A DNA stretch of 64,000 nt from CAIWHR01 sp963734055 (GCA_963734055.1 CAVTFQ010000003.1:372001-436000); one strand, 5' to 3'. Positions 36,270 through 45,059 are shown, numbered from the stretch's first letter. Translations and numbers: made by a program. The notes: generated by a model not told the origin, from the letters alone.

Positions 36270-36845
36270 GTGGACCCTGCTTCGACTCCGACGATCCTGT
36301 TCGTTCCGGGCTTGCGCGACCACGTGCCCGACCATTGGCAGACGCTCCTCGAGACAAGGATTCCCAACGCGCGGTCGGTGCCGCGTATGGAGCGCGACAA
36401 GCTCTCCTGCCCGGCATGGGTCGATGCGCTCGACCGGTCTCTCGCCGCAATCGAGGGGCCGGTGATCCTGGTGGCCCACAGCGCCGGCGTGATGATCACC
36501 GTACATTGGGCGCAGCGGCACGAGCGCGCGATCCATGGCGCGCTGCTCGCGGCGCCGCCCGACTTCGAATCACCGCTGCCCGACGGCTATCCCACCCAGG
36601 ACGTGCTGCGACAGAATGGTTGGCTGCCCACGCCGCGCACGAAGCTGCCCTTCCGGAGCCTCGTCGCCGCCAGCACCAACGATCCGCTGGCACGGCTCGA
36701 TCGCGTCGCCGAGCTTGCTTCGTCGTGGGGCAGCCGGCTCGTGAACGTCGGGGCGGTCGGTCACCTGAATCCCGCCGCCGGATTCGGCGAATGGCCCCAG
36801 GCGGAAGACCTCATTCGCGAGTTGCTCGCACAGGAAAGGCCGTAG
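36270..36845 (+). CDS. RBBP9/YdeN-type serine hydrolase
   Basis: A 191-residue small alpha/beta hydrolase. The first strand is TILFVPGLRDHVPDHWQTLLE, the nucleophile Ser is in VILVAHSAGVMITVHWA (about residue 73), and the C-terminal catalytic His is in VGAVGHLNPAAGFGEW. The family hydrolyses small esters or peptides and few roles are known. GTG start, 9 bp after the acyl-CoA dehydrogenase stop, so it is probably the last gene of the array's transcript. It may remove esters or thioesters, or have no pathway role. Confidence 0.85.
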   Translation: MDPASTPTILFVPGLRDHVPDHWQTLLETRIPNARSVPRMERDKLSCPAWVDALDRSLAAIEGPVILVAHSAGVMITVHWAQRHERAIHGALLAAPPDFESPLPDGYPTQDVLRQNGWLPTPRTKLPFRSLVAASTNDPLARLDRVAELASSWGSRLVNVGAVGHLNPAAGFGEWPQAEDLIRELLAQERP

Positions 36846-37035
36846 GCCCGCGAGGTCGAGCAGGTTGCGCTCGATCAAGGAACGGTGCCGGCAGCGATGC
36901 CAGACTGAACTCTTCGCGTCTCGGGAGAGTCGTCCCTCCAAGCCGGTGCGCTGACCGAGTCATGCCCGGGCGGCGTGGGCGATTCCGGTAGAATCAAGGG
37001 CTCGCTTCATTTCCATTCCATTGAGGAGTCATTCC

Positions 37036-37617
37036 ATGCGCCATTGGATCACCGCTGCTTCGATCGCCGTCGGCATCGCCGTCGCCGGCATCGCGTCCGC
37101 CCAGACCGGCTCCGTTGCGGTGGGTAAGGCGCCCGGCAAGGGCGGCATCGCCCAGACGGTCCAGCTGACCGCCACGATCACCGCGATCGACAAGGCCACG
37201 CGCGACATCACGCTCAAGGGCCCGCAGGGGAACGAGGTCGTGGTGACCGCGGGTGACGAAGTGAAGAATTTCGACAAGTTGAAGGTTGGCGACCAGGTCG
37301 ACCTCCAATACGTCGAGGCGCTCACGCTCGAGCTGAAGAAGGGCGGCGGCATGGTGGTCGCGCGCACGGAGAAATCGGGCATGGCGGGCGCCAAGCCGGG
37401 CGAGAAGCCGGCGGGCGCCGTCGGGCGGCAGGTCACGATCGTTGCCGACGTCGTGGGTCTCGATCCGGCGAGGCAGGTCGTCACGCTCAAGGGACCGCAT
37501 CGCACGGTCGACCTGCACGTCGCCGATCCCGCTCAGTTCAAGCGCATCGCGAAGGGCGACCAGGTCGAGGCGACGTTCACGCAGGCGCTCGCCGTCTCCG
37601 TCGAACCGAAGAAGTAA
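37036..37617 (+). CDS. Exported protein with two repeated OB-like (DUF5666-like) domains
   Basis: A 193-residue protein with signal peptide (MRHWITAASIAVGIAVAGIASAQ). Two similar halves follow. Copy one runs VQLTATITAIDKATRDITLKG to KNFDKLKVGDQVDLQY, and copy two runs VTIVADVVGLDPARQVVTLKG to FKRIAKGDQVEATF. A Gly/Lys linker joins them. The repeat TAxVxxxDxxxRxVTLKG ... KGDxV resembles DUF5666/OB-fold proteins seen in periplasmic proteins. AGGAG 7 nt upstream supports ATG 37036. No function is recognisable; it has no clear operon partner. A duplicated domain suggests a binding protein. Confidence 0.72.
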   Translation: MRHWITAASIAVGIAVAGIASAQTGSVAVGKAPGKGGIAQTVQLTATITAIDKATRDITLKGPQGNEVVVTAGDEVKNFDKLKVGDQVDLQYVEALTLELKKGGGMVVARTEKSGMAGAKPGEKPAGAVGRQVTIVADVVGLDPARQVVTLKGPHRTVDLHVADPAQFKRIAKGDQVEATFTQALAVSVEPKK

Positions 37618-37711
37618 CCTGTTGGCGGGGCACGGGCGCCAGCGCTCGTGCCTTGGAACACGGACGCTCGCGCGCGCTCTCGCGCGCCGCGGCCGAGCGC
37701 GGGGGAGGGGC

Positions 37712-38257
37712 GTGAGCGATTCCCATGAATGGTCGATCGCCGAGACGCTGAAGAACGGCGTCGCGGTGACGATCCGGACGCTCCGTCCGGGCGACCGCGA
37801 CAGGATCGCCGACGCGGTACGGCAACTCGACCGCGATTCGATCTACACCCGCCTGTTCACGTACCGGACCGAGCTGACCGAGGCCGGTCTCGACCGGATC
37901 ATGGCCGTCGATCCGGGGCGGGACCTGATGCTCGTGGTCACGGTTGGCGCAGGGGCGCAGGAGACCGTCATCGCGACGGGCCGTTTCATCGCCGCCCCGG
38001 GCAACGGCGTACCGCGAAGCGGGGAAATCGCGTTCGTCGTCGAGGAGGACTATCAGGGGCTGGGCATCGCCGGCCGCCTGCTGCGTCACCTCGCGGACCT
38101 CGCGCGAGCCAAGGGGGTCGCCACGTTCGTGGCCGACGTGCTGGCGGAGAACAAGGCGATGCTCGCCGTCTTCGCCAGGAGCGGACTGCCGATGCGGCAG
38201 CGGCGCGAGGGCGGTGTCGTCCAGGTGACGCTGTCGCTCGCCGAGGCCGCCGCATAA
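37712..38257 (+). CDS. GNAT family N-acetyltransferase
   Basis: A 181-residue GNAT protein. The acetyl-CoA-binding loop is VVEEDYQGLGIAGRLLRHLADLARAKGVATF, with Q-x-x-G-x-A/G. N-terminal strands (VAVTIRTLRPGDRDRIADAVRQLD) and DVLAENKAMLAVFARSGL complete the fold. It starts with GTG after a G-rich stretch (GGGGGAGGGG). The acceptor substrate is unknown. It lies between two exported proteins of unknown role, with 11 bp to the next gene. Confidence 0.85.
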   Translation: MSDSHEWSIAETLKNGVAVTIRTLRPGDRDRIADAVRQLDRDSIYTRLFTYRTELTEAGLDRIMAVDPGRDLMLVVTVGAGAQETVIATGRFIAAPGNGVPRSGEIAFVVEEDYQGLGIAGRLLRHLADLARAKGVATFVADVLAENKAMLAVFARSGLPMRQRREGGVVQVTLSLAEAAA

Positions 38258-38268
38258 CGCGAAGCCTG

Positions 38269-38835
38269 ATGAACACGATGCGGCACCCGACGCGAATTGA
38301 CGGACGGATACGCCGTGCAATCGCCGTCGCGGGCCTGCTCACACTGGCAGCGTGCAGTCGTGCGCCAGCACCGCCGGCTCCAGCAGGCGCCGATGGCTGG
38401 CGCGAGTTTCAGGGCTCGTGGATCGCCACCGGGGCGCGCCACACGATCAAGCTCGGCGCCGATCGCCGCGCCTCGGTGGTCAGCCTGTCGGGATCGATGG
38501 TGCTCACGGGATCGTCGGGACCCGGCGCGGGTTTTCGCGCCGACGCGATCGCTCTCGGCGACACCGCGACGGGCGCCGTCGGCCGCGCGGTGTGGACGGA
38601 CGAGCGCGGCGATCAGGTCTGGAGCGAGTTTCGCGGCGATGGCACCGCGACGGGCGCCCGAATCGCCGGGACGTTCATCGGCGGAACGGGGCGCTATGCG
38701 GGCGCCATCGGCACCTACGAGTTCACGTGGCAGTACGTGCTCGAAGCGGAGGACGGCACGGTGCAGGGACGCGCCGTCGGACTCTCGGGTCGCGTGCGCC
38801 TCGGGTCGCCGCCGACCACGCAGGGGGCCAAGTGA
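38269..38835 (+). CDS. Putative lipoprotein of unknown function
   Basis: A 188-residue protein. The signal ends with the lipobox LTLAACS (Cys at about residue 25), followed by an Ala/Pro-rich linker. The rest is predicted all-beta (WREFQGSWIATGARHTIKLG, ADAIALGDTATGAVGRAVWTD, GTFIGGTGRYAGAIGTYEFTWQYV), a lipocalin- or allene-oxide-cyclase-like pattern of repeated strands. It overlaps the permease gene by one base (TGATG), so the two are probably coupled. No family assignment is secure. Confidence 0.7.
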   Translation: MNTMRHPTRIDGRIRRAIAVAGLLTLAACSRAPAPPAPAGADGWREFQGSWIATGARHTIKLGADRRASVVSLSGSMVLTGSSGPGAGFRADAIALGDTATGAVGRAVWTDERGDQVWSEFRGDGTATGARIAGTFIGGTGRYAGAIGTYEFTWQYVLEAEDGTVQGRAVGLSGRVRLGSPPTTQGAK

Positions 38836-40235
38836 TGGAGCGCGCCATCCTCTACGCCAAGCGCGCGATTCCGTTCGCGATCGTGTTCGGCATCTGGTTC
38901 ACGCCGGTGCCGGCCGGGCTCACGGCCCCCGCCTGGGACCTGTTCGCGGTCTTCGTCGCCGCCATCGCCTCGGTGCTGCTCGGCGCCTTTCCTCTGCTGA
39001 CATCCACGATGCTCGCGGTGGCGGCGGTGGTCATCACCGGCACGATCACTCCGGCGCAGGCATTCAGCGGCTTCGCGAACACGAGCGTGCTGCTCGTCGT
39101 GATCGCGTTCATCGTCGCCCAGGCGGTCGTGAAGTGCGGGCTCGGTCATCGGATCAGCCTCTTCATGGTGAGCCGCTTCGGCCAGTCATCGCTCGGACTC
39201 GCGTACAGCATCGTGTTGACGGACGCCGTGATCGCGCCCGCGTTTCCCAGCAACACGGCGCGCGGCGGCGTCATCTATCCGGTCGTGCTGAGCGTCGCTC
39301 AGGGCGCCGGCTCGCAGCCGGACGGCACCGAGGCCCGACGGCTGGGTGCCTATCTGATGTTCTGCGGCATGGCGAGCCTCGCCGTCTCCTCCGCTTTGTG
39401 GATGACGGCGACGTCGGCCAATCCGATCGGCGTGCAGGTGGCGAAGCAATTCGGAGTCGACATCGGTTTCGGCAGGTGGCTGGTGACGGCGGCGGTGCCC
39501 GCGCTGGTCGCGATCCTTCTCTTGCCTCTGGTCGTGGCCAAACTGTTCTCGCCCGGCGTACGTGCGACGCCCGAGGCGCCGGCCGCTGCGCGCGCGGAGC
39601 TCGCCGCGATGGGCGCGCTGTCTCGCAACGAGTGGATCACGGCGGTGGCCTTCGCGCTGATGGTCGCGGGTTGGATCTTCGCCGACGCCCTGAAGCTCAA
39701 CGTCACGAGCGTCGCGTTCGCCGGACTGGGCCTGCTGCTGATGACCAACGTGCTGACGCTCGACGACATCGCCGAGCAGGGCGAGACGCTGGGCACGTTC
39801 CTGTGGCTCGCCGTGCTGTTCGCGCTCTCGGGCCAGCTGAACGAGCTCGGCTTCATGAGCTACGCCGGCGAGCGCCTCGCCTTCGGTCTTTCCGGGCTGT
39901 CGTGGCCCGTGACCTACGTCGCCCTGGTCGTGCTCTACGTAATCATCCACTACATGTTCGTGAGCCAGTCCTCCCAGGTCCTCGCGCTCATGGGCGTCTT
40001 CCTCGACGTCGGAATCCGGGGTGGCGTTCCGCCGCCGCTGATGGCTTTCGCGCTGCTCTTCGCGAGCAGCTATTTCTCGGTCATCACGCCGCAGGGCGGA
40101 AGCCAGAACGTCATCTTCGTCGCGAGCGGCTACCTGACGCAGCGCGAGCTCTACCGCCTGGGTCTCGCGATGACGCTCTTCTTCCTCGCGATCTTCATGG
40201 TCGTCGGGACGCCCTGGATCATGCTCGTCAATTGA
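38835..40235 (+). CDS. SLC13/DASS-family anion permease
   Basis: A 466-residue, about 12-TM divalent anion:sodium symporter-type protein. It has two inverted repeats with hairpin motifs APAFPSNTARGGVIYPVV (first SNT) and a second set around YFSVITPQGGSQNVIFVASGY. The family transports dicarboxylates, citrate, sulfate or tartrate. A variable intracellular loop lies between about residues 235 and 260. It starts one base after the lipoprotein gene's stop. The substrate is probably a di- or tricarboxylate but cannot be named. Confidence 0.9.
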   Translation: MERAILYAKRAIPFAIVFGIWFTPVPAGLTAPAWDLFAVFVAAIASVLLGAFPLLTSTMLAVAAVVITGTITPAQAFSGFANTSVLLVVIAFIVAQAVVKCGLGHRISLFMVSRFGQSSLGLAYSIVLTDAVIAPAFPSNTARGGVIYPVVLSVAQGAGSQPDGTEARRLGAYLMFCGMASLAVSSALWMTATSANPIGVQVAKQFGVDIGFGRWLVTAAVPALVAILLLPLVVAKLFSPGVRATPEAPAAARAELAAMGALSRNEWITAVAFALMVAGWIFADALKLNVTSVAFAGLGLLLMTNVLTLDDIAEQGETLGTFLWLAVLFALSGQLNELGFMSYAGERLAFGLSGLSWPVTYVALVVLYVIIHYMFVSQSSQVLALMGVFLDVGIRGGVPPPLMAFALLFASSYFSVITPQGGSQNVIFVASGYLTQRELYRLGLAMTLFFLAIFMVVGTPWIMLVN

Positions 40236-40271
40236 CGAAGCGTTTCTCTGCGCCGGGCCCGGAGCGCGGCG

Positions 40272-40904
40272 TCAGAACTCGAGACCGAGGGAAACGATGA
40301 CGTAGCGACTGCCGGAATCCGGGTTGAACGCGTAGACGCCGAGGGTCGCCTTGCCGGCGGTCACCTGACCGAAGATCCCGCGCTGCAGGTCGCGGCCGGT
40401 GTCGACCGTATGCGTTCGCTGCCCGACGAGGCCGACCCGGAGCCAGTCGAGGGGCTTCCAGCCGAGCTCGGTCCACGAGTAGTAATAGCTCGCACTGCTC
40501 TCGTCGAGGTCGCGAACGTACTCGGCCTCGACGTAGACATCGAACGATCGCCAGCCGAGGCTCGCCTCGAGCCCCGGCACGACGCCGCGAGCGGCTCCGA
40601 ACAGCCCGCCGATGATCGGCGTCAGCTCGTAGCTCACCGTGTCGCCGCCCGCGAACTTCCAGCCGACGAAGGCCGACCCGGAATCGCGCGCCTCGTAGTT
40701 GTAGCGCGCTTCGAGATGCAGCGGGCCGCGGTCGAGCGACCCGACGCCGACGCCGAAGTCGGGCTGGTCTCGCATCGCATAGTAGTAGCCGGTGATGGCC
40801 CCCGACCACGCGGGTTCGGCGGGGGTGGCGGTCTCGGCGCAAAGCGCCGGCCCGGACCACGCCAGAAACGCGAGTGCAAGCCGGCCGAGCGCCGCCGATC
40901 TCAT
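40272..40904 (-). CDS. Putative outer-membrane beta-barrel protein
   Basis: A 210-residue exported protein with signal (MRSAALGRLALAFLAWSGPALCAE). Alternating aromatic/hydrophobic strands follow (GAITGYYYAMRD, LHLEARYNYEARDSGSAFVGW, VYVEAEYVRDLDESSASYYYSW), ending YVIVSLGLEF with the aromatic C-terminus of barrels. The predicted barrel is small, about eight to ten strands. The start ATG overlaps the VIT gene's stop by 4 bp, so the pair is co-transcribed. No name can be given. It converges with the permease gene. Confidence 0.72.
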   Translation of the reverse strand: MRSAALGRLALAFLAWSGPALCAETATPAEPAWSGAITGYYYAMRDQPDFGVGVGSLDRGPLHLEARYNYEARDSGSAFVGWKFAGGDTVSYELTPIIGGLFGAARGVVPGLEASLGWRSFDVYVEAEYVRDLDESSASYYYSWTELGWKPLDWLRVGLVGQRTHTVDTGRDLQRGIFGQVTAGKATLGVYAFNPDSGSRYVIVSLGLEF

Positions 40905-41557
40905 CCGCCGAGCGCCTTCACCGCCGCGATCAGGACCGCGCCGAATACCGCCATGCCGAGCCCGGGACGCAGCGGCTTCGGATACCCGGAGTAACGCCCG
41001 AACGCGAAGCCGGCCAGGAACAGCATGACGAGCGTGACAGCCTGGGACCAGTGCATCGCCTTCGCCGCGTCGTCGGTCAGCAGGAAGGGGACGACCACCG
41101 GGAACGTCGCGAGGACCACCATCACGAAGACGCCGAAGGCCTCGAGAAAATCGCGCGGCCGCACGACTCCGAGACGGTCGACTTGCAGCTCGAGCAATCG
41201 CCGACGCATGCCCTCGAGCTCGTCGGCGCCGACGAGCGCGGCGATGTGATCGGGCAGCGCCTGCGCGATCAGGCCGTGCGCGTCGTTCGGCTCGGCCTGC
41301 GCGATCCGTCGTGCCAGCGTCTGGTTGCGCGTTCGCTCGGTCACGGTCCGGACCACGTACATCACCGCGTCGACCAGTCCCCACGCAAGGTTGCAGCCCA
41401 ACGCCGCCCACATCACGGTGCCGATCTCGTCCCGGCCGGCCGTGGCGATCGAGAGCGAGCCGACGATCGTGACCGCCATGATCAGGCCGAACAGGATTTC
41501 CGAGATCCGGTCGACCGGGTTCAGCAACCGTCGGCGCTCATCGGCGATGATTCCCAT
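40901..41557 (-). CDS. VIT/CCC1-type membrane protein
   Basis: A 218-residue membrane protein with TM segments near the N-terminus (ISEILFGLIMAVTIVGSLSIA; TVMWAALGCNLAWGLVDAVMYVV) and three near the C-terminus. A cytoplasmic hydrophilic region lies between them, containing EPNDAHGLIAQALPDHIAALV. The fold resembles vacuolar iron transporter (VIT/CCC1) relatives, but the classic metal-binding Glu/Asp/Met set is not obvious, so iron transport is uncertain. It starts 102 bp from the divergent DUF2254 gene. Overlap with the barrel gene suggests a small two-gene operon. Confidence 0.75.
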   Translation of the reverse strand: MGIIADERRRLLNPVDRISEILFGLIMAVTIVGSLSIATAGRDEIGTVMWAALGCNLAWGLVDAVMYVVRTVTERTRNQTLARRIAQAEPNDAHGLIAQALPDHIAALVGADELEGMRRRLLELQVDRLGVVRPRDFLEAFGVFVMVVLATFPVVVPFLLTDDAAKAMHWSQAVTLVMLFLAGFAFGRYSGYPKPLRPGLGMAVFGAVLIAAVKALGG

Positions 41558-41591
41558 GGCATTGGTCCAATGTTGTCGCCGACCTCGTTCG

Positions 41592-41609
41592 TTGTCACAC
41601 TAGCGACAA
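41592..41609. promoter_or_regulatory. Inverted repeat between divergent VIT and DUF2254 genes
   Basis: TTGTC - 8 nt - GACAA forms a symmetrical element midway in the 101-bp divergent gap. It could be an operator for both genes. No matching regulator is encoded nearby, so this is only a structural observation. Confidence 0.3.
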
Positions 41610-41658
41610 AACGCAGTCGCCTTGCGCCCTTTGCGCGATTATGGCGTAAATCCGGCCG

Positions 41659-43038
41659 ATGACTCCGAAGCCCACCGACCCCGCTCCGCCGGCCGCCGCA
41701 GGCGCCCCGTCCCTGTGGCACCGCGGTCGCCGCTTCGTCAAGGGCAAGCTGTCCTGGAACCGCCTCTTCGGCGCGTCGAGCTACCTCAAGTCGGCGCTCT
41801 GGACGGTCCCGCTCATCGCGATCGCGATCGAGCTCGTGACGGCGCCCCTCCTGCATCGTATCGACGCCTGGCTCGGATGGCAGTTCGCGCGGCTCGCGGT
41901 CGCCGGCGCGCAGGCGATGTACCAGACGGTCATCACGCTCACGCTGTCGTTCGTGGTGTTCACGTTCGGCTCGCTGCTCGTGGCGATCCAGATCGCCGGC
42001 GGGCAGCTCACGCCGCGGATCATCGCGACGACGCTCCTGCGCGACAACGTCGTGCGCTACAGCGTCGGCCTGTTCGTCTTCACGCTGGTTCTCGCGGTCG
42101 GCGCGCTGAATCGCTTGGAGGAGCCCGTCCCCCAGTTCGTCGGGCTGGTCGTCGGCGCGTTAGGGGTCGCCTGCATCGCCGACTTCCTGTTCCTGATCGA
42201 CTACGCGGCGCGGCTCCTGCGCCCGGTCAGCATCGTCGCGCGGATCGGCGACGAGGGCATCGAGGTGATCAAGTCCGTCTATCCGCATCCGACGGAACGG
42301 GCGGACTCGAGCGAGCTGCGGAGCGAGCTCGGCGCGCCCGGTCGCCTCGTCACCCATCGGGGTCGGTCGGAGATCGTGCTGGCGATCGATCTGCCGACGC
42401 TCATCGCATTGGCGCAGCAGCACGACGGCGTGATCGAGTTCATGCCGCAGGTCGGCGACTTCGTCGCGGCCGACGAGCCGCTGTTCGCGCTGTACCGTGG
42501 CGCGGTTGCGATCGCCGACGAGGCTCTGCGCGCCAACGTGGCCTTCGGATCCGAGCGGACGCTCGAGCAGGATCCTATGTTCGCCTTCCGGATCCTGGTC
42601 GACATCGGGCTCAAGGCGCTCTCGCCGGCAATCAATGATCCGACCACGGGCGTGCTCGCGATCGACCAGGTGCACCGGCTGCTCCGGTTCCTGGGAAAGC
42701 GGCGCCTGCGACTCGACGTGATGCTGGACGCGGCCGGCCGACCGCGTGTGATCTTCCGGACGCCGAACTGGGAGGATTTCGTGCAGGTCGCGTGCAACGA
42801 GATCCGCGCCTGCGGGGCGGCCAACGTGCAGATCGCACGACGGCTGCGCGCGATGCTCCAGAATCTCGTCCAGGTCCTGCCGCCGTATCGGCACGCCACG
42901 CTGAACGAGGAGCTCGACGCGCTGGACCGGACGATCGAGAGGCTCTACAGCCTTCCCGGGGACCTCGCGCTCGCGCGCATTCCCGACGCCCAGGGTCTCG
43001 GCGGCTCGCCTGCGCCGCAGGTGACGGCGAAGCCATGA
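41659..43038 (+). CDS. DUF2254 membrane protein
   Basis: A 459-residue protein with an N-terminal membrane part of four TM helices: LWTVPLIAIAIELVTAPLL, a second with AMYQTVITLTLSFVVFTFGSLLVAIQIAGG, then YSVGLFVFTLVLAVGALNRL and LVVGALGVACIADFLFLIDYAA. A large cytoplasmic domain follows (IGDEGIEVIKSVYPHP; FVAADEPLFALYRG; FRILVDIGLKALSPAINDPTTGVLAIDQ). These are DUF2254 hallmarks. The family is uncharacterised. It is encoded divergently from a VIT-like gene. No operon with the BASS-like gene is certain, as 84 bp separate them. Confidence 0.88.
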   Translation: MTPKPTDPAPPAAAGAPSLWHRGRRFVKGKLSWNRLFGASSYLKSALWTVPLIAIAIELVTAPLLHRIDAWLGWQFARLAVAGAQAMYQTVITLTLSFVVFTFGSLLVAIQIAGGQLTPRIIATTLLRDNVVRYSVGLFVFTLVLAVGALNRLEEPVPQFVGLVVGALGVACIADFLFLIDYAARLLRPVSIVARIGDEGIEVIKSVYPHPTERADSSELRSELGAPGRLVTHRGRSEIVLAIDLPTLIALAQQHDGVIEFMPQVGDFVAADEPLFALYRGAVAIADEALRANVAFGSERTLEQDPMFAFRILVDIGLKALSPAINDPTTGVLAIDQVHRLLRFLGKRRLRLDVMLDAAGRPRVIFRTPNWEDFVQVACNEIRACGAANVQIARRLRAMLQNLVQVLPPYRHATLNEELDALDRTIERLYSLPGDLALARIPDAQGLGGSPAPQVTAKP

Positions 43039-43122
43039 TGGCGCTCGTCTCTGAACCTCTGTTCGGAAGGCCAGCGAGCGCATTGGTGCCTGCGTGATCG
43101 CATCGATGCGTCGTCGGGCCCC

Positions 43123-43998
43123 ATGCCTATAGAAGGGCCCGTTCCGGGCTGGATTCTTTCGATCGCCGCGGCCGCGACGCTGTTCGCCGTCATGTTCGAC
43201 CTGGGGCTCGCAATCGTTCCAGGCGAGTTCCGCTGGGTCGTGCGGCACCCCGTGCTGCTCTTGAAGGCGCTGTTCGCGGTGCTGGTCGCGGTGCCGGCGC
43301 TGGCACTCGTCGTCACGCGGGCACTGGACCTCCCGCGGCCGGTCGAGATCGGCATCGTCCTGATGGCGATCTCGCCCGGCGCGCCGGTGGCGCTGCGCCG
43401 CTCGATGGGCGCAGGCGGCCACCGGACGTTCGCGCCCGCGCTGCAGATCGCGGTGGCGCTGCTCGCCGTCGTCTCGATGCCGCTGTCGATCGCCGTGCTC
43501 AACGAATACTACAGCGGACAGGCAGTCGTCGACCCCCAGCACCTCGCGCGCCAGGTCTTCTTCGCCCAGCTGCTTCCGCTCGGGCTCGGCATGGCGATGA
43601 ATCGGCTGGCGAACGCGGCCGCGGCGTGGGTCGAACCGAGGCTTCGTCGGCTCGGAAGTGTGTTGCTGATCGTGCTTCTGGTGCTGGTGCTGATCGACAT
43701 CTGGCAGGTCGTGATCGGCGCGGGCTGGCGCGCCGTGCTGGCCATCGTGCTGGTCACCGCGCTCGCGCTGGCCGTCGGGCATCTGCTCGGCGGCCCCGAG
43801 CCGGCGACGCGGACCGCGACGGCCATCTGCAGCGCGGCGCGCAACCCCGGACTCGCGCTGCTGGTCGCGACGCTCAACCGCGCCCCGCCCGCGATCACCG
43901 CCACGGTGCTCGCGTACCTCGTGATCGCCGCCGTCACGCTGATCCCGTACGTATTCTGGCGCCGGCGCGCCGTGGCGCCCGCGCAGGACGGCGATTGA
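43123..43998 (+). CDS. Bile acid:sodium symporter-like (BASS/SBF) permease
   Basis: A 291-residue membrane protein with about nine to ten TM helices. It begins IEGPVPGWILSIAAAATLFAVMFDLGLAIVPGEF, the family start, and includes VLMAISPGAPVALRRSMGAGGH. ATAICSAARNPGLALLVATLNRAP, equivalent to the conserved second crossover motif, follows. Related proteins carry organic anions or small metabolites with Na+ or H+. The substrate is not known. It converges with an outer-membrane protein gene 12 bp away, so no operon partner is apparent. Confidence 0.82.
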   Translation: MPIEGPVPGWILSIAAAATLFAVMFDLGLAIVPGEFRWVVRHPVLLLKALFAVLVAVPALALVVTRALDLPRPVEIGIVLMAISPGAPVALRRSMGAGGHRTFAPALQIAVALLAVVSMPLSIAVLNEYYSGQAVVDPQHLARQVFFAQLLPLGLGMAMNRLANAAAAWVEPRLRRLGSVLLIVLLVLVLIDIWQVVIGAGWRAVLAIVLVTALALAVGHLLGGPEPATRTATAICSAARNPGLALLVATLNRAPPAITATVLAYLVIAAVTLIPYVFWRRRAVAPAQDGD

Positions 43999-44010
43999 CG
44001 CGGTCGGATA

Positions 44011-44976
44011 TCAGAGCCCGCCGCCCCAGCGGTACTGCCACGCGACTCCGAGCAGGTCGTAATTGTTGGCGGTGCGCGCCGATACGCCGCTGCTCGCATA
44101 AGCCTTGACCGAGTTGTTGCGGTCGACGGGGAACGACAGCGTCGCGCCGACACGCCAGTTCTGCTGCAGATCGCGGTTCCGGGTGCCGTCGAGCGTGGTT
44201 CGGCCACCGCTGAAATACGTTGCGTCGAGCGAGCCCCAGATGCCGGAGCGGAAGCTGTAGATGGCGTGGCCCTGCAGGGCATAGAGGGGGTCCTGCGAGC
44301 GGGTGCTGCCGCCGTAGAAGTCGTCGTTGTCGGTGAACAGGACCGCCGCGGCCGTGACCTCCAGCGTCCAGGGCCCGACCGTCTTCGATGCGCCGACTTC
44401 CGGCTTGAACGCCCAGCGATGGGCGCCGATGTTGACGACACGGCTGTCGTCGTACTGGCCCCACGGCGCCGACACGCGCAGGCTCACACCGACGATCAGG
44501 TCCTGCTGCCAGTCGACGAATTCCGGAAGCGTGAGCGCCGGCGCGCCGTACAGGTTGACCGAAACGCGGAACGCGGGATCGCCGCATCCGTTAACGACGC
44601 GGTCGATGGGTTGGCCCAGGTAGTTGGCGGACCCGGACAGCCACGTGTACGGCACGAGGACGTCCACCTTGCCGGACGTGCCCCAGAAGTCGACGACCCT
44701 TGCGTAGCCAAGGACGGCGTTCGACGTGTGCAGGTTCGGATCGGTGACCGGCAACGCGGTATCGAAGGCGATCCCGCCGCGCGTGTACGCGTAACCCGCG
44801 ACGAGGAAGTTCACGCCGACCGGCGCATTCGAATAGGCGCGGGGCTCGATATCCTGGCTGCGGGCGCTCGTCGCGAGGGCCATGAGCAGCGCCGCCGCCA
44901 GCGCCGTCGTCGAACGCGCCGTCGCGGGGCGACGGGCATCGAAAACCGATGCCGCGAGGGCTTCTACCGAGGCCAT
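44011..44976 (-). CDS. Phenol_MetA_deg-like outer-membrane transporter protein
   Basis: A 321-residue exported protein with a hydrophobic signal (STTALAAALLMALATSARSQ). A long beta-strand barrel follows, beginning DIEPRAYSNAPVGVNFLVAGYAYTRGG. This is the signature of PF13557, first seen in the meta-pathway of phenol degradation. The C-terminus WQYRWGGGL lacks the usual terminal Phe. The annotated start at 44976 has no Shine-Dalgarno; a start nearer the signal is possible. It may take up hydrophobic compounds, but the physiological role is unproven. Confidence 0.82.
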   Translation of the reverse strand: MASVEALAASVFDARRPATARSTTALAAALLMALATSARSQDIEPRAYSNAPVGVNFLVAGYAYTRGGIAFDTALPVTDPNLHTSNAVLGYARVVDFWGTSGKVDVLVPYTWLSGSANYLGQPIDRVVNGCGDPAFRVSVNLYGAPALTLPEFVDWQQDLIVGVSLRVSAPWGQYDDSRVVNIGAHRWAFKPEVGASKTVGPWTLEVTAAAVLFTDNDDFYGGSTRSQDPLYALQGHAIYSFRSGIWGSLDATYFSGGRTTLDGTRNRDLQQNWRVGATLSFPVDRNNSVKAYASSGVSARTANNYDLLGVAWQYRWGGGL

Positions 44977-45045
44977 GCTGGTGGGGCCATTCTAGCCCGA
45001 AGCCTGCGGTTGCGACGCGGGCATGCAAGGATGCGCAGGCCCAGA

Positions 45046-45059
45046 TTGACGCCCGTCAA
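45046..45059 (+). promoter_or_regulatory. FNR/ANR-type operator of the DUF3141-pta-ackA-fabI operon
   Basis: TTGAC-GCCC-GTCAA is a perfect inverted repeat matching the FNR/ANR consensus. A -10 hexamer TAGAAT at 45082-45087 is spaced so that the site is centred at -41.5 relative to a predicted start at 45094. That is the standard class II FNR activation geometry. The first gene begins 64 nt downstream. Oxygen limitation is therefore the likely inducer. Confidence 0.75.

Noticed and set aside
36865..36878. TTGCG-CTCG-ATCAA, another FNR-like match
   Set aside because: Two mismatches to the consensus, and the nearest -10-like box (36989) is too far away for activation.
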